Shown here in pieces: positions 13,791-22,437 of a stretch of 32,978 bases of DNA. The stretch lies in the NCBI GenBank assembly GCA_012960755.1, contig DUAT01000161.1:1-32978 (forward strand), written 5' to 3'. Made by a program: the position numbers and the translations under genes. Position 1 is the stretch's first letter; each line of letters opens with the position of its first letter. Origin of the DNA: Gammaproteobacteria bacterium (lineage in GTDB: Bacteria > Pseudomonadota > Gammaproteobacteria > Pseudomonadales > Azotimanducaceae_A). Under the pieces are notes generated by a model, which was not told the origin of the DNA, did no database searches, and worked only from the letters and a program-made list of their open reading frames with translations.

Positions 13791-16577
13791 TTGGCTGGTC
13801 TGGTGTTTTTGCCAGTTGCCAATGTCGCATCTGCTGCGGAGTCTCGACGTATTGAGGAAGTGACTGTAACCGCAGAGCGGCAAGAGTCTACTGTCCAGGA
13901 TACTTCAATTTCAATTACTGCATTTACTGACCAGTTCCTTGATGATTTCGGCATTCGAAATCAGGAGGACCTGCAAAACTTCGTACCGGCGACGACTATC
14001 CAGCCCTACGATGCCACGATTCGAGGGGTTGGAAGAAATTTCCGGGCTCTCGGTGGCGACCCCGGGGTCGCAACCTATATGAACAACGTCTATTCCGAGG
14101 ATCTGTTGACAGCCACGGCAGCGACGTTCTGGGATGTCCAGCGAATTGAGGTCCTGCGTGGCCCCCAGGGCACCCTGTATGGTCGTAACGCTGTCGGCGG
14201 CGCGATCAACATCCTCTACAAACAGCCGACCCATGGCACTGACTACGCTTTCAAGGTTATTGGCGGCAACTTCAACACCCAGGAATACTACGGCATGGTC
14301 AATGGCACCTTGATCGAAGATCAATTGTCTGCACGGGTAAATTTCAGTGTTCGTGACCGTGATGGTGTTATTGAAGAAATTGGCCCGGGCGATGACCTCG
14401 ATGGTCTGGGCACCAAGAATGCGGCCATTCAGCTGAACTGGACGCCGACCGATACCCTTGAGTTCAACATTCGCGCCAACAAGATGGAAATAGACCGGGA
14501 CTTTGGTGGAGCCAATGGTGGTGGACTGGTTGTATTGAATGAGCAGGGTGGACCAACCAGAGAAACGAATTGGCTCGTTGGAGGCTATCGTGCAATCGAT
14601 ACAACAAATACAGCCATTGCGAACTACGACCAGAACAACTGGTACGATAACAGTCAGCCAATTCTTAATTTCACTGATCCCGTCACTGGTGCAAATGTGC
14701 AGGCCCAGCACATTCGCGCAGGTGTCGATCCAGGTGCCTTTAACGGACGACAAAATGCCGCTGCGTCCCTGGACGGATTCAATACAACTGGTGCAGAAAG
14801 TGCTGCGGCATACAACGATTGCGTCTTCCCCAAGGATATTCAGGGCGATGACATTTGTGGAGCAACCAATGGCTTGAACCGTGAGGAGTTTAATCAGCAG
14901 GGTGTGCAATTCAATGCATCGTGGGATTTGACCGATACCCTGCAGCTCAAGTACATCTATGGCTATAATAAATTGTCGTATGAACGAACCACTGATGATG
15001 ACAATACCGCGAGCCAGTTTCACGATCGTCAGTTCTATGTTAATCATGAAGCAGTTTACAGTTCTAATGAACTTCAGGCGTTCTACGAATTTGGTGACAA
15101 TTTGTCGTTTACTTCTGGAATCTTCTTTTATGATGCCGTGATTGATCAACGCGGTGATTTCTATTCAACCCTCGGCGAAAGGCGGTTCATTGATCCGTAT
15201 GTGGATAACACCGGTCTTGATGTCGCATTCTTTGGAACGAGGCCTTTTGTGACGTTGCATACTGCGAAGGATAATTGTCTTGCGTCGGCTTCCTGCGAAC
15301 GAAACAGTGCTTTTGGAGTGGCCACCTCTCGATGGTACGGCGATGATGGGACACTCCCTGATCTGGATGTCCAGCATGGCATAAATAGCATTGGTAGTGA
15401 TCTGCTTTACCACACTAAGACTGAAAGAGAGGCGTTTGCCGCCTATACCCAGGGTGTATGGGACATAAATGATAAATTTACACTGACTTTGGGTATCCGC
15501 TATGCCGAAGATGAGGTGACTGCTGAAGAGAATCTGTGGGCGTATCGTGAAACAGCGGCAGGCGCTATTGCGGGTACACCAGTAGGTAGTTTAGCAAATT
15601 ACAATCGTCTAAACGGCGGACTTGTGCCTGATGCAACCGGCTTGAATGGAGAGAACCCGACCCGGAAGGCAGTCAACGGTGGTATTCCTTTTGCATTCAG
15701 TCTCTATCGACCTTTCAAGCGAACGGATGAGAAAACAACCGGTCGAATCAATCTGGATTGGAATGTCTCGGATAGCACCTTGATGTACCTCTCTGCGACT
15801 TCTGGTTATCGGTCGGGTGGTTACAACCTTATGTTCTTCAGCCAGACACCCACTTATGATCCAGAAGAGTTGCTTGCCTATGAATTGGGCTACAAAACAC
15901 AGTTTTTTAACGACACAGTGCAACTGAATGGTTCTTTCTACTTATATGACTACGAGACTATTCATACCGTTGCAACGGAAGTGTCTGTCATAAGTGGTGC
16001 TCAGACAACATCTGTACTCGAAGCCCCTGGAGCAGAAATTTGGGGGATTGAGGCAGAGCTTCTGTGGCTGGCGACGGACAATTGGACTCTTGGCGGTAAT
16101 TTTAGTTATACGCCAAGTGAATACACAGAAGATCTGTTTATCAAGGATACCTCGGACGTAAATACACCTGGGTCTTTGTTTCCCGGCTTTGAGGGGCAAA
16201 CACAGAACATCAATGGCAACCAGATTTTGCAGGTGCCGGAGTTAAAATATACGGCCTGGGCCAGCTATGGTTATCCATTAAACAATGGTTCGCGTTTGGA
16301 CTTCTTTGGTGTTTATACATGGATTGATGAAGTCTACTACTCACCGTTCGAAAGTGAGACCGAAAAGGCAGACTCCTATGACCGAGCCGACCTGCGGGCC
16401 ACATGGACATCACCCCAGGGTAACTGGATCGTATCCGGATTCGTTAACAATGTGTTTGACGATATCGGTGTGTTGCAGGTTTTGCGGGCTGGTGAGGCCG
16501 AGTTTTTCCGTCATACATCCGGAACCACTGTACCTCGCTTGTATGGTGTTGAACTGAGTTATACCCTGGGTAACTAA
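13785..16577 (+). CDS. TonB-dependent outer-membrane receptor
   Basis: A 930-residue beta-barrel transporter for TonB-driven uptake of a large or hydrophobic substrate. It has a TonB box-like EEVTVTAERQ (24-33), a plug domain with QRIEVLRGPQGTLYGRNAVG (119-138), and long barrel repeats ending LYGVELSYTLGN. Two close Cys pairs (NDCVFPKDIQGDDIC and DNCLASASC) suit disulfides in extracellular loops. As written it could only start at GTG 13785, which has no ribosome site and gives a signal peptide without positive charges; see the entry at 13756. Neighbouring acyl-CoA enzymes suggest a lipid, steroid or terpenoid-like substrate, by context only. It ends before a hairpin terminator. Confidence 0.92.
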   Translation: MVLAGLVFLPVANVASAAESRRIEEVTVTAERQESTVQDTSISITAFTDQFLDDFGIRNQEDLQNFVPATTIQPYDATIRGVGRNFRALGGDPGVATYMNNVYSEDLLTATAATFWDVQRIEVLRGPQGTLYGRNAVGGAINILYKQPTHGTDYAFKVIGGNFNTQEYYGMVNGTLIEDQLSARVNFSVRDRDGVIEEIGPGDDLDGLGTKNAAIQLNWTPTDTLEFNIRANKMEIDRDFGGANGGGLVVLNEQGGPTRETNWLVGGYRAIDTTNTAIANYDQNNWYDNSQPILNFTDPVTGANVQAQHIRAGVDPGAFNGRQNAAASLDGFNTTGAESAAAYNDCVFPKDIQGDDICGATNGLNREEFNQQGVQFNASWDLTDTLQLKYIYGYNKLSYERTTDDDNTASQFHDRQFYVNHEAVYSSNELQAFYEFGDNLSFTSGIFFYDAVIDQRGDFYSTLGERRFIDPYVDNTGLDVAFFGTRPFVTLHTAKDNCLASASCERNSAFGVATSRWYGDDGTLPDLDVQHGINSIGSDLLYHTKTEREAFAAYTQGVWDINDKFTLTLGIRYAEDEVTAEENLWAYRETAAGAIAGTPVGSLANYNRLNGGLVPDATGLNGENPTRKAVNGGIPFAFSLYRPFKRTDEKTTGRINLDWNVSDSTLMYLSATSGYRSGGYNLMFFSQTPTYDPEELLAYELGYKTQFFNDTVQLNGSFYLYDYETIHTVATEVSVISGAQTTSVLEAPGAEIWGIEAELLWLATDNWTLGGNFSYTPSEYTEDLFIKDTSDVNTPGSLFPGFEGQTQNINGNQILQVPELKYTAWASYGYPLNNGSRLDFFGVYTWIDEVYYSPFESETEKADSYDRADLRATWTSPQGNWIVSGFVNNVFDDIGVLQVLRAGEAEFFRHTSGTTVPRLYGVELSYTLGN

Positions 16578-16601
16578 GGACCAGTTGACCAGCAAGATAA
16601 G

Positions 16602-16627
16602 AAAGGGCACATCAGTGCCCTTTTTTT
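16602..16627. terminator. Rho-independent terminator between convergent genes
   Basis: AAAGGGCAC and GTGCCCTTT form a 9-bp stem around loop ATCA, followed by a run of seven T on the plus strand, ending the TonB receptor transcript. On the minus strand the same hairpin is followed by moderately T-rich sequence, so it may also serve the 2OG oxygenase unit. Confidence 0.85.
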
Positions 16628-16628
16628 A

Positions 16629-17033
16629 TTATTCAACCTCGGCGGTACCGCTTGGTGAAATCACAGCGGCCTGGATGTCCGCCAGTTTTGTCAAAATAGT
16701 TTCAGCCTGCTGTTGGGTCAGCCCATACTGAGCACTATTTTTCAATTCCTCAAAATCTTCGAATAATTCCGCCTTGTACTCGCTGACACAGATTTCCCAA
16801 CGCTTGAGTTTCCTCTCGTATCTGTCAAGTTTGTAAGAATCAACACCGGTTCGGTCGGTAACTCCGTCGCTATTCTCAATATCCGGTTGTGCGCCCGGCA
16901 CCGGTTTTGGTTGCTTGCAAGTGTTTACCAGCAGTTGCCAGTCGAGGGCAGCCTGAACCTTTTCGTGAACTTCTGCTGCCATTGAGGTGGAGCAAAAAAC
17001 GAGTAGTGCACCAGCGAGTTTAATGTTGGCCAT
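16629..17033 (-). CDS. Secreted protein of unknown function
   Basis: A 134-residue protein with signal peptide MANIKLAGALLVFCSTSMAA, cleaved near AA-EV. The mature part is charged and helical, with two Cys that could pair (VNTCKQP and WEICVSEYK), and includes DRYERKLKRWEICVSEYK and a Gln-rich QYGLTQQQAETILTKL helix. AAGGAAGGTAC before ATG 17033 is a clear ribosome site. It lies 9 bases after the 2OG oxygenase stop, so the two form an operon. No family is recognised; a periplasmic role is inferred from the signal peptide. Confidence 0.75.
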   Translation of the reverse strand: MANIKLAGALLVFCSTSMAAEVHEKVQAALDWQLLVNTCKQPKPVPGAQPDIENSDGVTDRTGVDSYKLDRYERKLKRWEICVSEYKAELFEDFEELKNSAQYGLTQQQAETILTKLADIQAAVISPSGTAEVE

Positions 17034-17042
17034 GTACCTTCC

Positions 17043-18008
17043 TTAAGTGATCTTGTAACGGTTGATTTGAATATCATCTTCACCAATATCGGAATAATTA
17101 TCAGTGATCCGTGCCCGAATATAATCACGCCAGCTAAATGGTGTATACCTTGGCTTGCCAACCCGGGAGGCGTCCATGGGCTGTATCACCGCATCAAAAC
17201 GAGGCTGGTAGAAAAATGGCGTGCTGTACCTGGCTTTGCGCGTCATCGGCACAACACGGTGAACGGCGGCGGTATATTGATCGTTCGTCTGAACCTGTAA
17301 AGCATCCCCAATGTTCACAACGAATGTTCCTTTGCTGGGCGGTACATCGATCCAACCGTGTTCCCTCGAGCGTGCTTGTAGTCCTCCAGTGTCATCTTGA
17401 ATCAACAGTGTAATGGAACCTGGGTCGGTATGATGATGTAGCGCCATTTTGCCCAGGGGCGTCACTTGTTTCTGCTCGGATTCCGACAAGGGATCTTCCA
17501 TCGGATAATAATTCAGACGCATTGAACTCGTGTGGATCTCGCCAAAGTCTTCCTGAACCTGCCGGGTGGGTAAATTCAGCGATGAATAGACCAGGCTGAT
17601 GGCTTCCTCCGCTAGCAGGGTACAGGCGACAAAGTAGTCTGACATAGCTTGTTTGAATTGCGGCATTCCCGCTGGCCACTGGGATCGTATAGCCGAACGG
17701 GAAGATTTGTAACCACCCGCTTTAAAATCGAACACTTCTTTCAAGTCTCGTTTTTGTTTGGTGAGCTCCCGGTTATAGAATCCAAGCGGATTGGTTTCAG
17801 TTCGAACAACAGAATTTTTCAGTTCCCTCGATGAAGCGAAAAAAAGCTCCGTCTGGGCCCACATGGCGCTAATTAAATCCTCCAGCCCATGATCGGTCAG
17901 CAGGAAGAATCCGTGGTCCCGACAGGCGTTCTCGAGCTGTTGCAGTGAGTCCTTGCTGAGGGTCCCTTGTCTGAATTGTTCAATACTGATGGTAGGCACG
18001 AAATTCAA
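17043..18008 (-). CDS. 2-oxoglutarate/Fe(II)-dependent oxygenase (isopenicillin N synthase-like)
   Basis: A non-heme iron oxygenase of 321 residues that should hydroxylate or desaturate a small molecule using 2-oxoglutarate and O2. It has a DIOX_N domain (VPTISIEQF, ACRDHGFFLLTDHG) and a double-stranded beta-helix core. From TTG 18008, the iron ligands are His193 and Asp195 (HTD) and His250 (AAVHRVV), and the 2-oxoglutarate pair is Arg260 and Ser262 (RYS). TTG 18008 is favoured by AGGGGA 6 bases upstream; ATG 18053 has no ribosome site and adds 15 residues. The substrate is unknown. It is the first gene of a two-gene unit with the secreted protein downstream. Confidence 0.9.
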   Translation of the reverse strand: MNFVPTISIEQFRQGTLSKDSLQQLENACRDHGFFLLTDHGLEDLISAMWAQTELFFASSRELKNSVVRTETNPLGFYNRELTKQKRDLKEVFDFKAGGYKSSRSAIRSQWPAGMPQFKQAMSDYFVACTLLAEEAISLVYSSLNLPTRQVQEDFGEIHTSSMRLNYYPMEDPLSESEQKQVTPLGKMALHHHTDPGSITLLIQDDTGGLQARSREHGWIDVPPSKGTFVVNIGDALQVQTNDQYTAAVHRVVPMTRKARYSTPFFYQPRFDAVIQPMDASRVGKPRYTPFSWRDYIRARITDNYSDIGEDDIQINRYKIT

Positions 18009-18192
18009 AATGCGATCCCCTGTTAAAAAGCGACTCGAATGAGTGGTAAACATGTTGAGTAGATAGTTTACCCTATGAAGTTGATCTTAACATTGGTACC
18101 AAAGCGCCCCCTTGTCTTTTCAGGTGAGTCGTTTTGTTGGATAATCCATTAACGCGTACGGGACCCGATAAATAGCTCAAGGAAATCAAAAA

Positions 18193-18534
18193 ATGACCAA
18201 ACAAGTTGATTGGTATTACTTCCGAAATGGATGAACCACCTGCACTAAAGCATCCAAGTTCTTGGAAGCAGGCAAAGTGGAAATTAAAGAAAAAACTCCT
18301 GCCAGTAAGAAGCTGCAGGCCGCTGATGCGAAGCTGATGCTGAAACAGGCTTCCCGGCTCATTGCCATGAAAGGCAAAAAGGTGGCTGAATTTCAGGGTG
18401 CAAAAGCGGTATCGAAAGAAGCGGTGGAAGCGACCCTGGGACCCACGGGCAACATGAGAGCGCCGACCATCAAGGTTGGCAAGACAGTGCTGGTTGGGTT
18501 CAATGAAGAAATATTTACCGACGTTTTCGGTTAG
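18193..18534 (+). CDS. ArsC/Spx-like thioredoxin-fold protein, probable selenoprotein (UxxC)
   Basis: A 113-residue redox protein that reads continuously only if the in-frame TGA at 18232-18234 (codon 14) is selenocysteine. The N-terminus is MTKQVDWYYFRNG-U-TTC-TKASKFL, so the UGA falls exactly on the first Cys of the CxxC active site (Sec14, Cys17). Later, RAPTIKVGKTVLVGFNEE is the ArsC/Spx family C-terminal region with its cis-proline neighbourhood. AAGGA lies 9 bases before ATG 18193. Length matches the family. A hairpin suitable as a bacterial SECIS follows the UGA. The substrate is unknown; arsenate reduction is not implied. Without Sec, only an inactive fragment from 18262 would be made. 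It overlaps the convergent membrane gene by 4 bases. Confidence 0.85.
18250..18269 (+). promoter_or_regulatory. Candidate bacterial SECIS hairpin for the UGA at 18232
   Basis: TCCAA (18253-18257) pairs with TTGGA (18262-18266) around loop GTTC, and GC at 18250 pairs with GC at 18268 after an A-A mismatch. An outer CCTGC/GCAGG pairing (18239-18243 with 18268-18272) is an alternative base. The loop begins with G and lies 23 bases after the UGA. As I recall the bacterial SECIS model, it asks for an early loop G and about 16-37 bases, so this fits. Confidence 0.65.
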
Positions 18535-18854
18535 AACAGTGCGTCGTTAAGTGCAGCAAGCCAGGCCAGCAGCAGAATAAGGACTATCAACAGGTTTATT
18601 CTGACGATTAACCCGTAGCGTTTTTTTTTCTGTAGATCCTGGGCGTCGGTTTGATAAACCTTACACACTAAGGCATCGAGCATAATGACGACGAATGTTA
18701 TTGGCACCAGTGCCGGGATCACTGCGCCCAGAATGATGTCCCATCCTCTCGGATTCCAGCTGGGTTCAGTGAAAGGCAGAATCAACAGGAACATAAAAGC
18801 CAGACCATGGAGCATGTTCCTGAGCAACCCCATTGATTTCCATTTTTCTAACAA
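18531..18854 (-). CDS. Small integral membrane protein, unknown function
   Basis: A 107-residue protein with three hydrophobic segments: MLHGLAFMFLLILPF, IILGAVIPALVPITFVVIML and LLIVLILLLAWLAAL. A basic loop, QKKKRYGLIVR, precedes the last one. TTG 18854 is taken as the start because GAGGG lies 6 bases upstream; ATG 18833 is the alternative. It is convergent with the ArsC-like selenoprotein (TTAG shared by both stops) and divergent from the copper ATPase. No family is recognised; a role in copper or thiol handling is only suggested by position. Confidence 0.6.
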   Translation of the reverse strand: MLEKWKSMGLLRNMLHGLAFMFLLILPFTEPSWNPRGWDIILGAVIPALVPITFVVIMLDALVCKVYQTDAQDLQKKKRYGLIVRINLLIVLILLLAWLAALNDALF

Positions 18855-18960
18855 ACGACACCCTCACAACTTCCAGTCTCACAGAAAGATCTAACACTTT
18901 ACCTTATAGTTGCTTTAGTCTCTAAGCTCTCGTTCCTTGCTTTATTTAACGGATTCATGA

Positions 18961-21630
18961 GTGAAAAATTCCTTCACATTACTCATTGATGGCATGACCT
19001 GTAATCATTGTGAATCAACGGTGACCGGGGCGCTGGAACAACTCGGTGGGCAGGTCCGGGAAATAGATGCCGATACCGGAATTGCCCGTTTTGTATCAGA
19101 TAGATGGATCCCGATTGATTCCGTAACGAATTCAGTTGAATCGGCCGGCTATTCCCTGAAAGCAGCATCGATAGCCGGTGAGCTCACCATCCCGGTGCAG
19201 GGAATGCAATTCGAAAAAAGCCGGAAGCGGATTACTGGCGAGCTTCTGAAAATAGACGGCGTAGAGCGCGTTGTTGTACACCTGGACGCGAATCAGGTCA
19301 TCGTATCAGGATCTGCAGATCTGTTGGCGATAATTGCGGGCATTAGGAATCAGGGATATGAAGTGGCCGAAACAGTTTCTGACGTCGAATTCCCCAAGCA
19401 GCCATCTGCAACTACGGTAGCATCGGCGAGTGAACAGGACTCGATTACCCCCACGAGGGAATCAGATTATTACCTGCAAATTCAAGGTATGTCCTGCGCC
19501 AGCTGCGTTTTAAGAGTGGAGAATACGCTTTCTGCTGTTCCCGGCGTCAGCGAAGCTTCAGTTAATTTTGCGGACGAAACTGCCTTTGTAAAAGGCGCCA
19601 CCAGCCTGCAGGATCTGGTATCGGCAGTACAACGATTAGGTTACGGCGCGGATCTGGTTGACCCGTCGGTTGATAAAGAACGGGTAATGATCGATCAGTT
19701 TAGAAAGGGAATTATTCGATCTGTTCTGGCTTTGGTTGGCGGCTCGCTACTCATGGCAGGGATGATGACCGGCTTGTTGCCGGGGATAGACAACAAAACC
19801 TTCTGGCTGATAACGGGCGTCGTGGTTTTAGGGTTGATGGTATTTTCTGGTGGGCACTTTTATCGTAATGCGTGGCACTCAGCCAAATACTTCACCACGA
19901 CCATGGACACGCTGATTGCGCTGGGAACAGGAACCGCCTGGTTGTATTCAATGCTGGTGATCATTGCGCCGATGCTTGTGCCTGAGGCCAGTCGGCACCT
20001 GTTTTTTGAAGCTGCGCTGTTTATTGTCGGTTTTATCAACCTGGGTAAAAGCCTGGAACTCAATGCCCGGGGCAAAGCTTCCGGCGCCATTGAAAAACTG
20101 TTAGATTTGGCGCCTGATGAAGTCACCTTGCTGGTAAACGATGAGGAAACCCGGACTTCTCTACAACTCATCAAGGTAGGGGATTCGCTGCGGATTAAAC
20201 CGGGTGACCGAATCCCCGTGGATGGCAGGATCATTGATGGTTTCTCAAGTCTTGATGAATCGATGTTAAGTGGTGAACCCATTCCAGTTGATAAGCAGCC
20301 TGGCGACAGTGTGGCAGCCGGTACGATCAACCTGCATGGCAGTTTTGTGATGCTCACCGAGCAGGTAGGTCGAGAAACCACACTGGCCAGAATGGTCAGC
20401 ATGGTGAAACAAGCCCAGAACTCGAAACCCCCCATTGGCAAACTAACGGATTCAATTGCATCGGTTTTCGTCCCATTCGTGTTGCTGGTTGCGCTGGTGT
20501 GTATCGTTTACTGGGGCTTCCTTTCGTCTGACGGGGGCCTGACCCTCGTGATTGTTACCACCATGTCAGTATTGATTATTGCCTGCCCCTGCGCGCTCGG
20601 CCTGGCAATACCGATCTCCATTATGGTGGGCATCGGTCGGGGAGCGTCCCGGGGACTGTTGGTGCGTAACAGCGATGCGCTGCAAGCCGCGGCTGGCCTG
20701 GACACTATCGTACTGGACAAGACAGGCACATTGACTGAAGGAAAGCCGGAAGTCGTGGGTGTTTCGGTGTCACAGGGTTCTGATGAGAATCGGTTACTCG
20801 GCCTGGCTTACAGTCTGGAATCCTATTCCGAGCATCCACTGGCGAAGGCGGTTATCAATTACTGTGAACAACGCGGTATCAGTAAGCCAGTGGTCAGTGA
20901 ATTCCGGATATCACCGGGTGGCGGCGTATCAGCCGAGGTCGATGGCGTGATGGTCCGGGCTGGGAACAGGCAATATCTAGTAGATTCCGGGATAGGATTT
21001 AGCCACCAGACCCAACCGGAAACAGGCACCGTCATTTATATTGCCGAAGGGTCGGAACTGCTGGGCAGCCTTGACCTGGATGACAAACTCAAGCCGGATT
21101 CCAAATCTGCCGTGGCTAAATTTCAGGCAAAGGGAATCCATGTGGTTATTCTCTCCGGGGACAACGCGGCGAGCGTCAGCAAGGTTGCAGCACAACTCAA
21201 TATTTCGGACTACCATGCCGGACTCACCCCTGAAGCCAAGTTGGAGAAGATCAGCGAAATGCAACGGGGTGGCCAAAAAGTGGCAATGGTGGGTGATGGC
21301 ATCAATGATGCGCCCGCTCTGGGCATTGCAGATGTCGGTTTTGCGATGGGTGATGGCACCGATATCGCGATTGAAAGTGCGGATGTTGCCGTGGTTGGTA
21401 ACCGATTGAGCCGGGTTGTCGAGGCGATCGAGATTTCCCGGCAAACCATGCGCAACATCTACCAGAATCTCTTTGGTGCCTTTGCCTACAATATTGTGTT
21501 GATTCCTGTGGCGGCCGGTGTCTTGTATCCCCTGTTGATCAGTCCGACATTTGCGGGCTTCGCCATGGCGATGTCGTCAGTGACGGTGGTGGCCAATGCT
21601 AACCGTTTGCGATTTGTCCGGCTGGACTAG
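18961..21630 (+). CDS. copA: Copper-translocating P1B-type ATPase
   Basis: An 889-residue heavy-metal pump of the inner membrane that exports Cu(I). The N-terminus has three HMA-like domains. The first has GMTCNHC (Cys14, Cys17) and the third GMSCASC (Cys179, Cys182). The middle one reads GMQFEKSRKR and has lost its CxxC. The core shows the phosphatase loop SGEPIPVD, the membrane CPC (542-544), the phosphorylated Asp586 in DKTGTLTEG, SEHPLAKA and GDGIND (778-783). CPC plus CxxC domains indicate monovalent copper (or silver). The start is GTG 18961 with only a weak ribosome site; an overlapping ATG at 18957 is out of frame. It sits between two UGA-encoded redox genes. No CueR-type regulator or copper chaperone is adjacent. 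Confidence 0.94.
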   Translation: MKNSFTLLIDGMTCNHCESTVTGALEQLGGQVREIDADTGIARFVSDRWIPIDSVTNSVESAGYSLKAASIAGELTIPVQGMQFEKSRKRITGELLKIDGVERVVVHLDANQVIVSGSADLLAIIAGIRNQGYEVAETVSDVEFPKQPSATTVASASEQDSITPTRESDYYLQIQGMSCASCVLRVENTLSAVPGVSEASVNFADETAFVKGATSLQDLVSAVQRLGYGADLVDPSVDKERVMIDQFRKGIIRSVLALVGGSLLMAGMMTGLLPGIDNKTFWLITGVVVLGLMVFSGGHFYRNAWHSAKYFTTTMDTLIALGTGTAWLYSMLVIIAPMLVPEASRHLFFEAALFIVGFINLGKSLELNARGKASGAIEKLLDLAPDEVTLLVNDEETRTSLQLIKVGDSLRIKPGDRIPVDGRIIDGFSSLDESMLSGEPIPVDKQPGDSVAAGTINLHGSFVMLTEQVGRETTLARMVSMVKQAQNSKPPIGKLTDSIASVFVPFVLLVALVCIVYWGFLSSDGGLTLVIVTTMSVLIIACPCALGLAIPISIMVGIGRGASRGLLVRNSDALQAAAGLDTIVLDKTGTLTEGKPEVVGVSVSQGSDENRLLGLAYSLESYSEHPLAKAVINYCEQRGISKPVVSEFRISPGGGVSAEVDGVMVRAGNRQYLVDSGIGFSHQTQPETGTVIYIAEGSELLGSLDLDDKLKPDSKSAVAKFQAKGIHVVILSGDNAASVSKVAAQLNISDYHAGLTPEAKLEKISEMQRGGQKVAMVGDGINDAPALGIADVGFAMGDGTDIAIESADVAVVGNRLSRVVEAIEISRQTMRNIYQNLFGAFAYNIVLIPVAAGVLYPLLISPTFAGFAMAMSSVTVVANANRLRFVRLD

Positions 21631-21753
21631 ATGTTTTTGGTGTTGCCGTAAAGTTGTATCTGGTTCATGATCTGCGGCGGCTAGTTAAAAAAACCGCTGT
21701 TGGTACAATTCCGAATCACCAAAACTGCAGTTTCAAGAAGCAAAGAGGCAATC

Positions 21754-22392
21754 ATGGTAGAGCCCGTTCATATTGAGGTATTTACAGACTACGTCTGACC
21801 CTGGTGTTATCTCAGTACCGTGAGTATTGAAAAGCTAAGGCAGGAAGAAAACGTTACGGTATCCTGGTCCTTTTTCCCCCTTCATCCGGAAACGCCTCCT
21901 GAAGGCAAGTCTCTGTCTGACCTGTTTAAAGGTCGTGAATCCCAGGTGCAGTCTTTCCAGAACCAGATCAAATCTCTGGCCGAGAAAGAAGGGTTGCCTT
22001 ACGGTGATCGCTCGATGACTTACAACAGCAGATTGGCACAGGAACTGGGTAGCTGGGCTGATACGCAGGCAAATGGTGAGGCTTTACACGACGTACTGTA
22101 TCGATCTTACTTTGTCGACAACGTGAATATCTCGGATATCGATGTACTGGTCAGGCTGGCGGGGCAGGCAGGGTTGAAGGAGGAAGAGGCGCGTGACGTA
22201 CTGCAAGATCGCCGGTTCAGCCAAAAAGTCGATGAAGATTGGCAAAGAGCCCGTGGTATGGGCCTCAGTGGTGTGCCTACGTTTGTGAGCTCAGAATTGT
22301 ACGTCGTCGGTTGCCAGACTTATGATGTGCTGATGCGCTTCCTGAGCCATTTGCGTAAGCTCAAGTCCGAGGCAAAAACGAATTCTGCCTGA
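21754..22392 (+). CDS. DsbA/FrnE-family thiol oxidoreductase, probable selenoprotein (UPWC)
   Basis: A 212-residue thioredoxin-fold protein with a helical insertion, the usual DsbA/FrnE length, provided the in-frame TGA at 21796-21798 (codon 15) is read through. The N-terminus is MVEPVHIEVFTDYV-U-PWC-YLS. The family motif is CPWC, so UGA replaces the first, nucleophilic Cys (Sec15, Cys18). The cis-proline loop is GLSGVPTFV (Pro175). There is no signal peptide, so it is cytoplasmic. GAGG lies 6 bases before ATG 21754. A stem-loop directly after the UGA fits a bacterial SECIS. Starting after the UGA would remove the active site. The partner is unknown; the upstream copper ATPase suggests thiol or copper stress. 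Confidence 0.87.
21808..21826 (+). promoter_or_regulatory. Candidate bacterial SECIS hairpin for the UGA at 21796
   Basis: CTCA (21811-21814) pairs with TGAG (21821-21824) around loop GTACCG, and TA at 21808 pairs with TA at 21825 after a bulged T. The loop starts with G and begins 16 bases after the UGA, at the short end of the range I recall for bacterial SECIS elements. The stem is weaker than in the first gene. Confidence 0.5.
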
Positions 22393-22437
22393 AGCAGGCT
22401 TGCCCTCGCGACGGTCGCAGTACCATCCCATCAGCTG

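Noticed and set aside
13911..15149. 412-codon open frame on the minus strand inside the TonB receptor
   Set aside because: It is the antisense of a clearly coding receptor; its protein has no domain pattern.
18232..18234. UGA as an ordinary nonsense mutation in the ArsC-like gene
   Set aside because: The codon sits exactly on the redox Cys, the frame is otherwise intact, a fitting hairpin follows, and a second gene nearby shows the same pattern. It still depends on finding the Sec machinery elsewhere in the genome.
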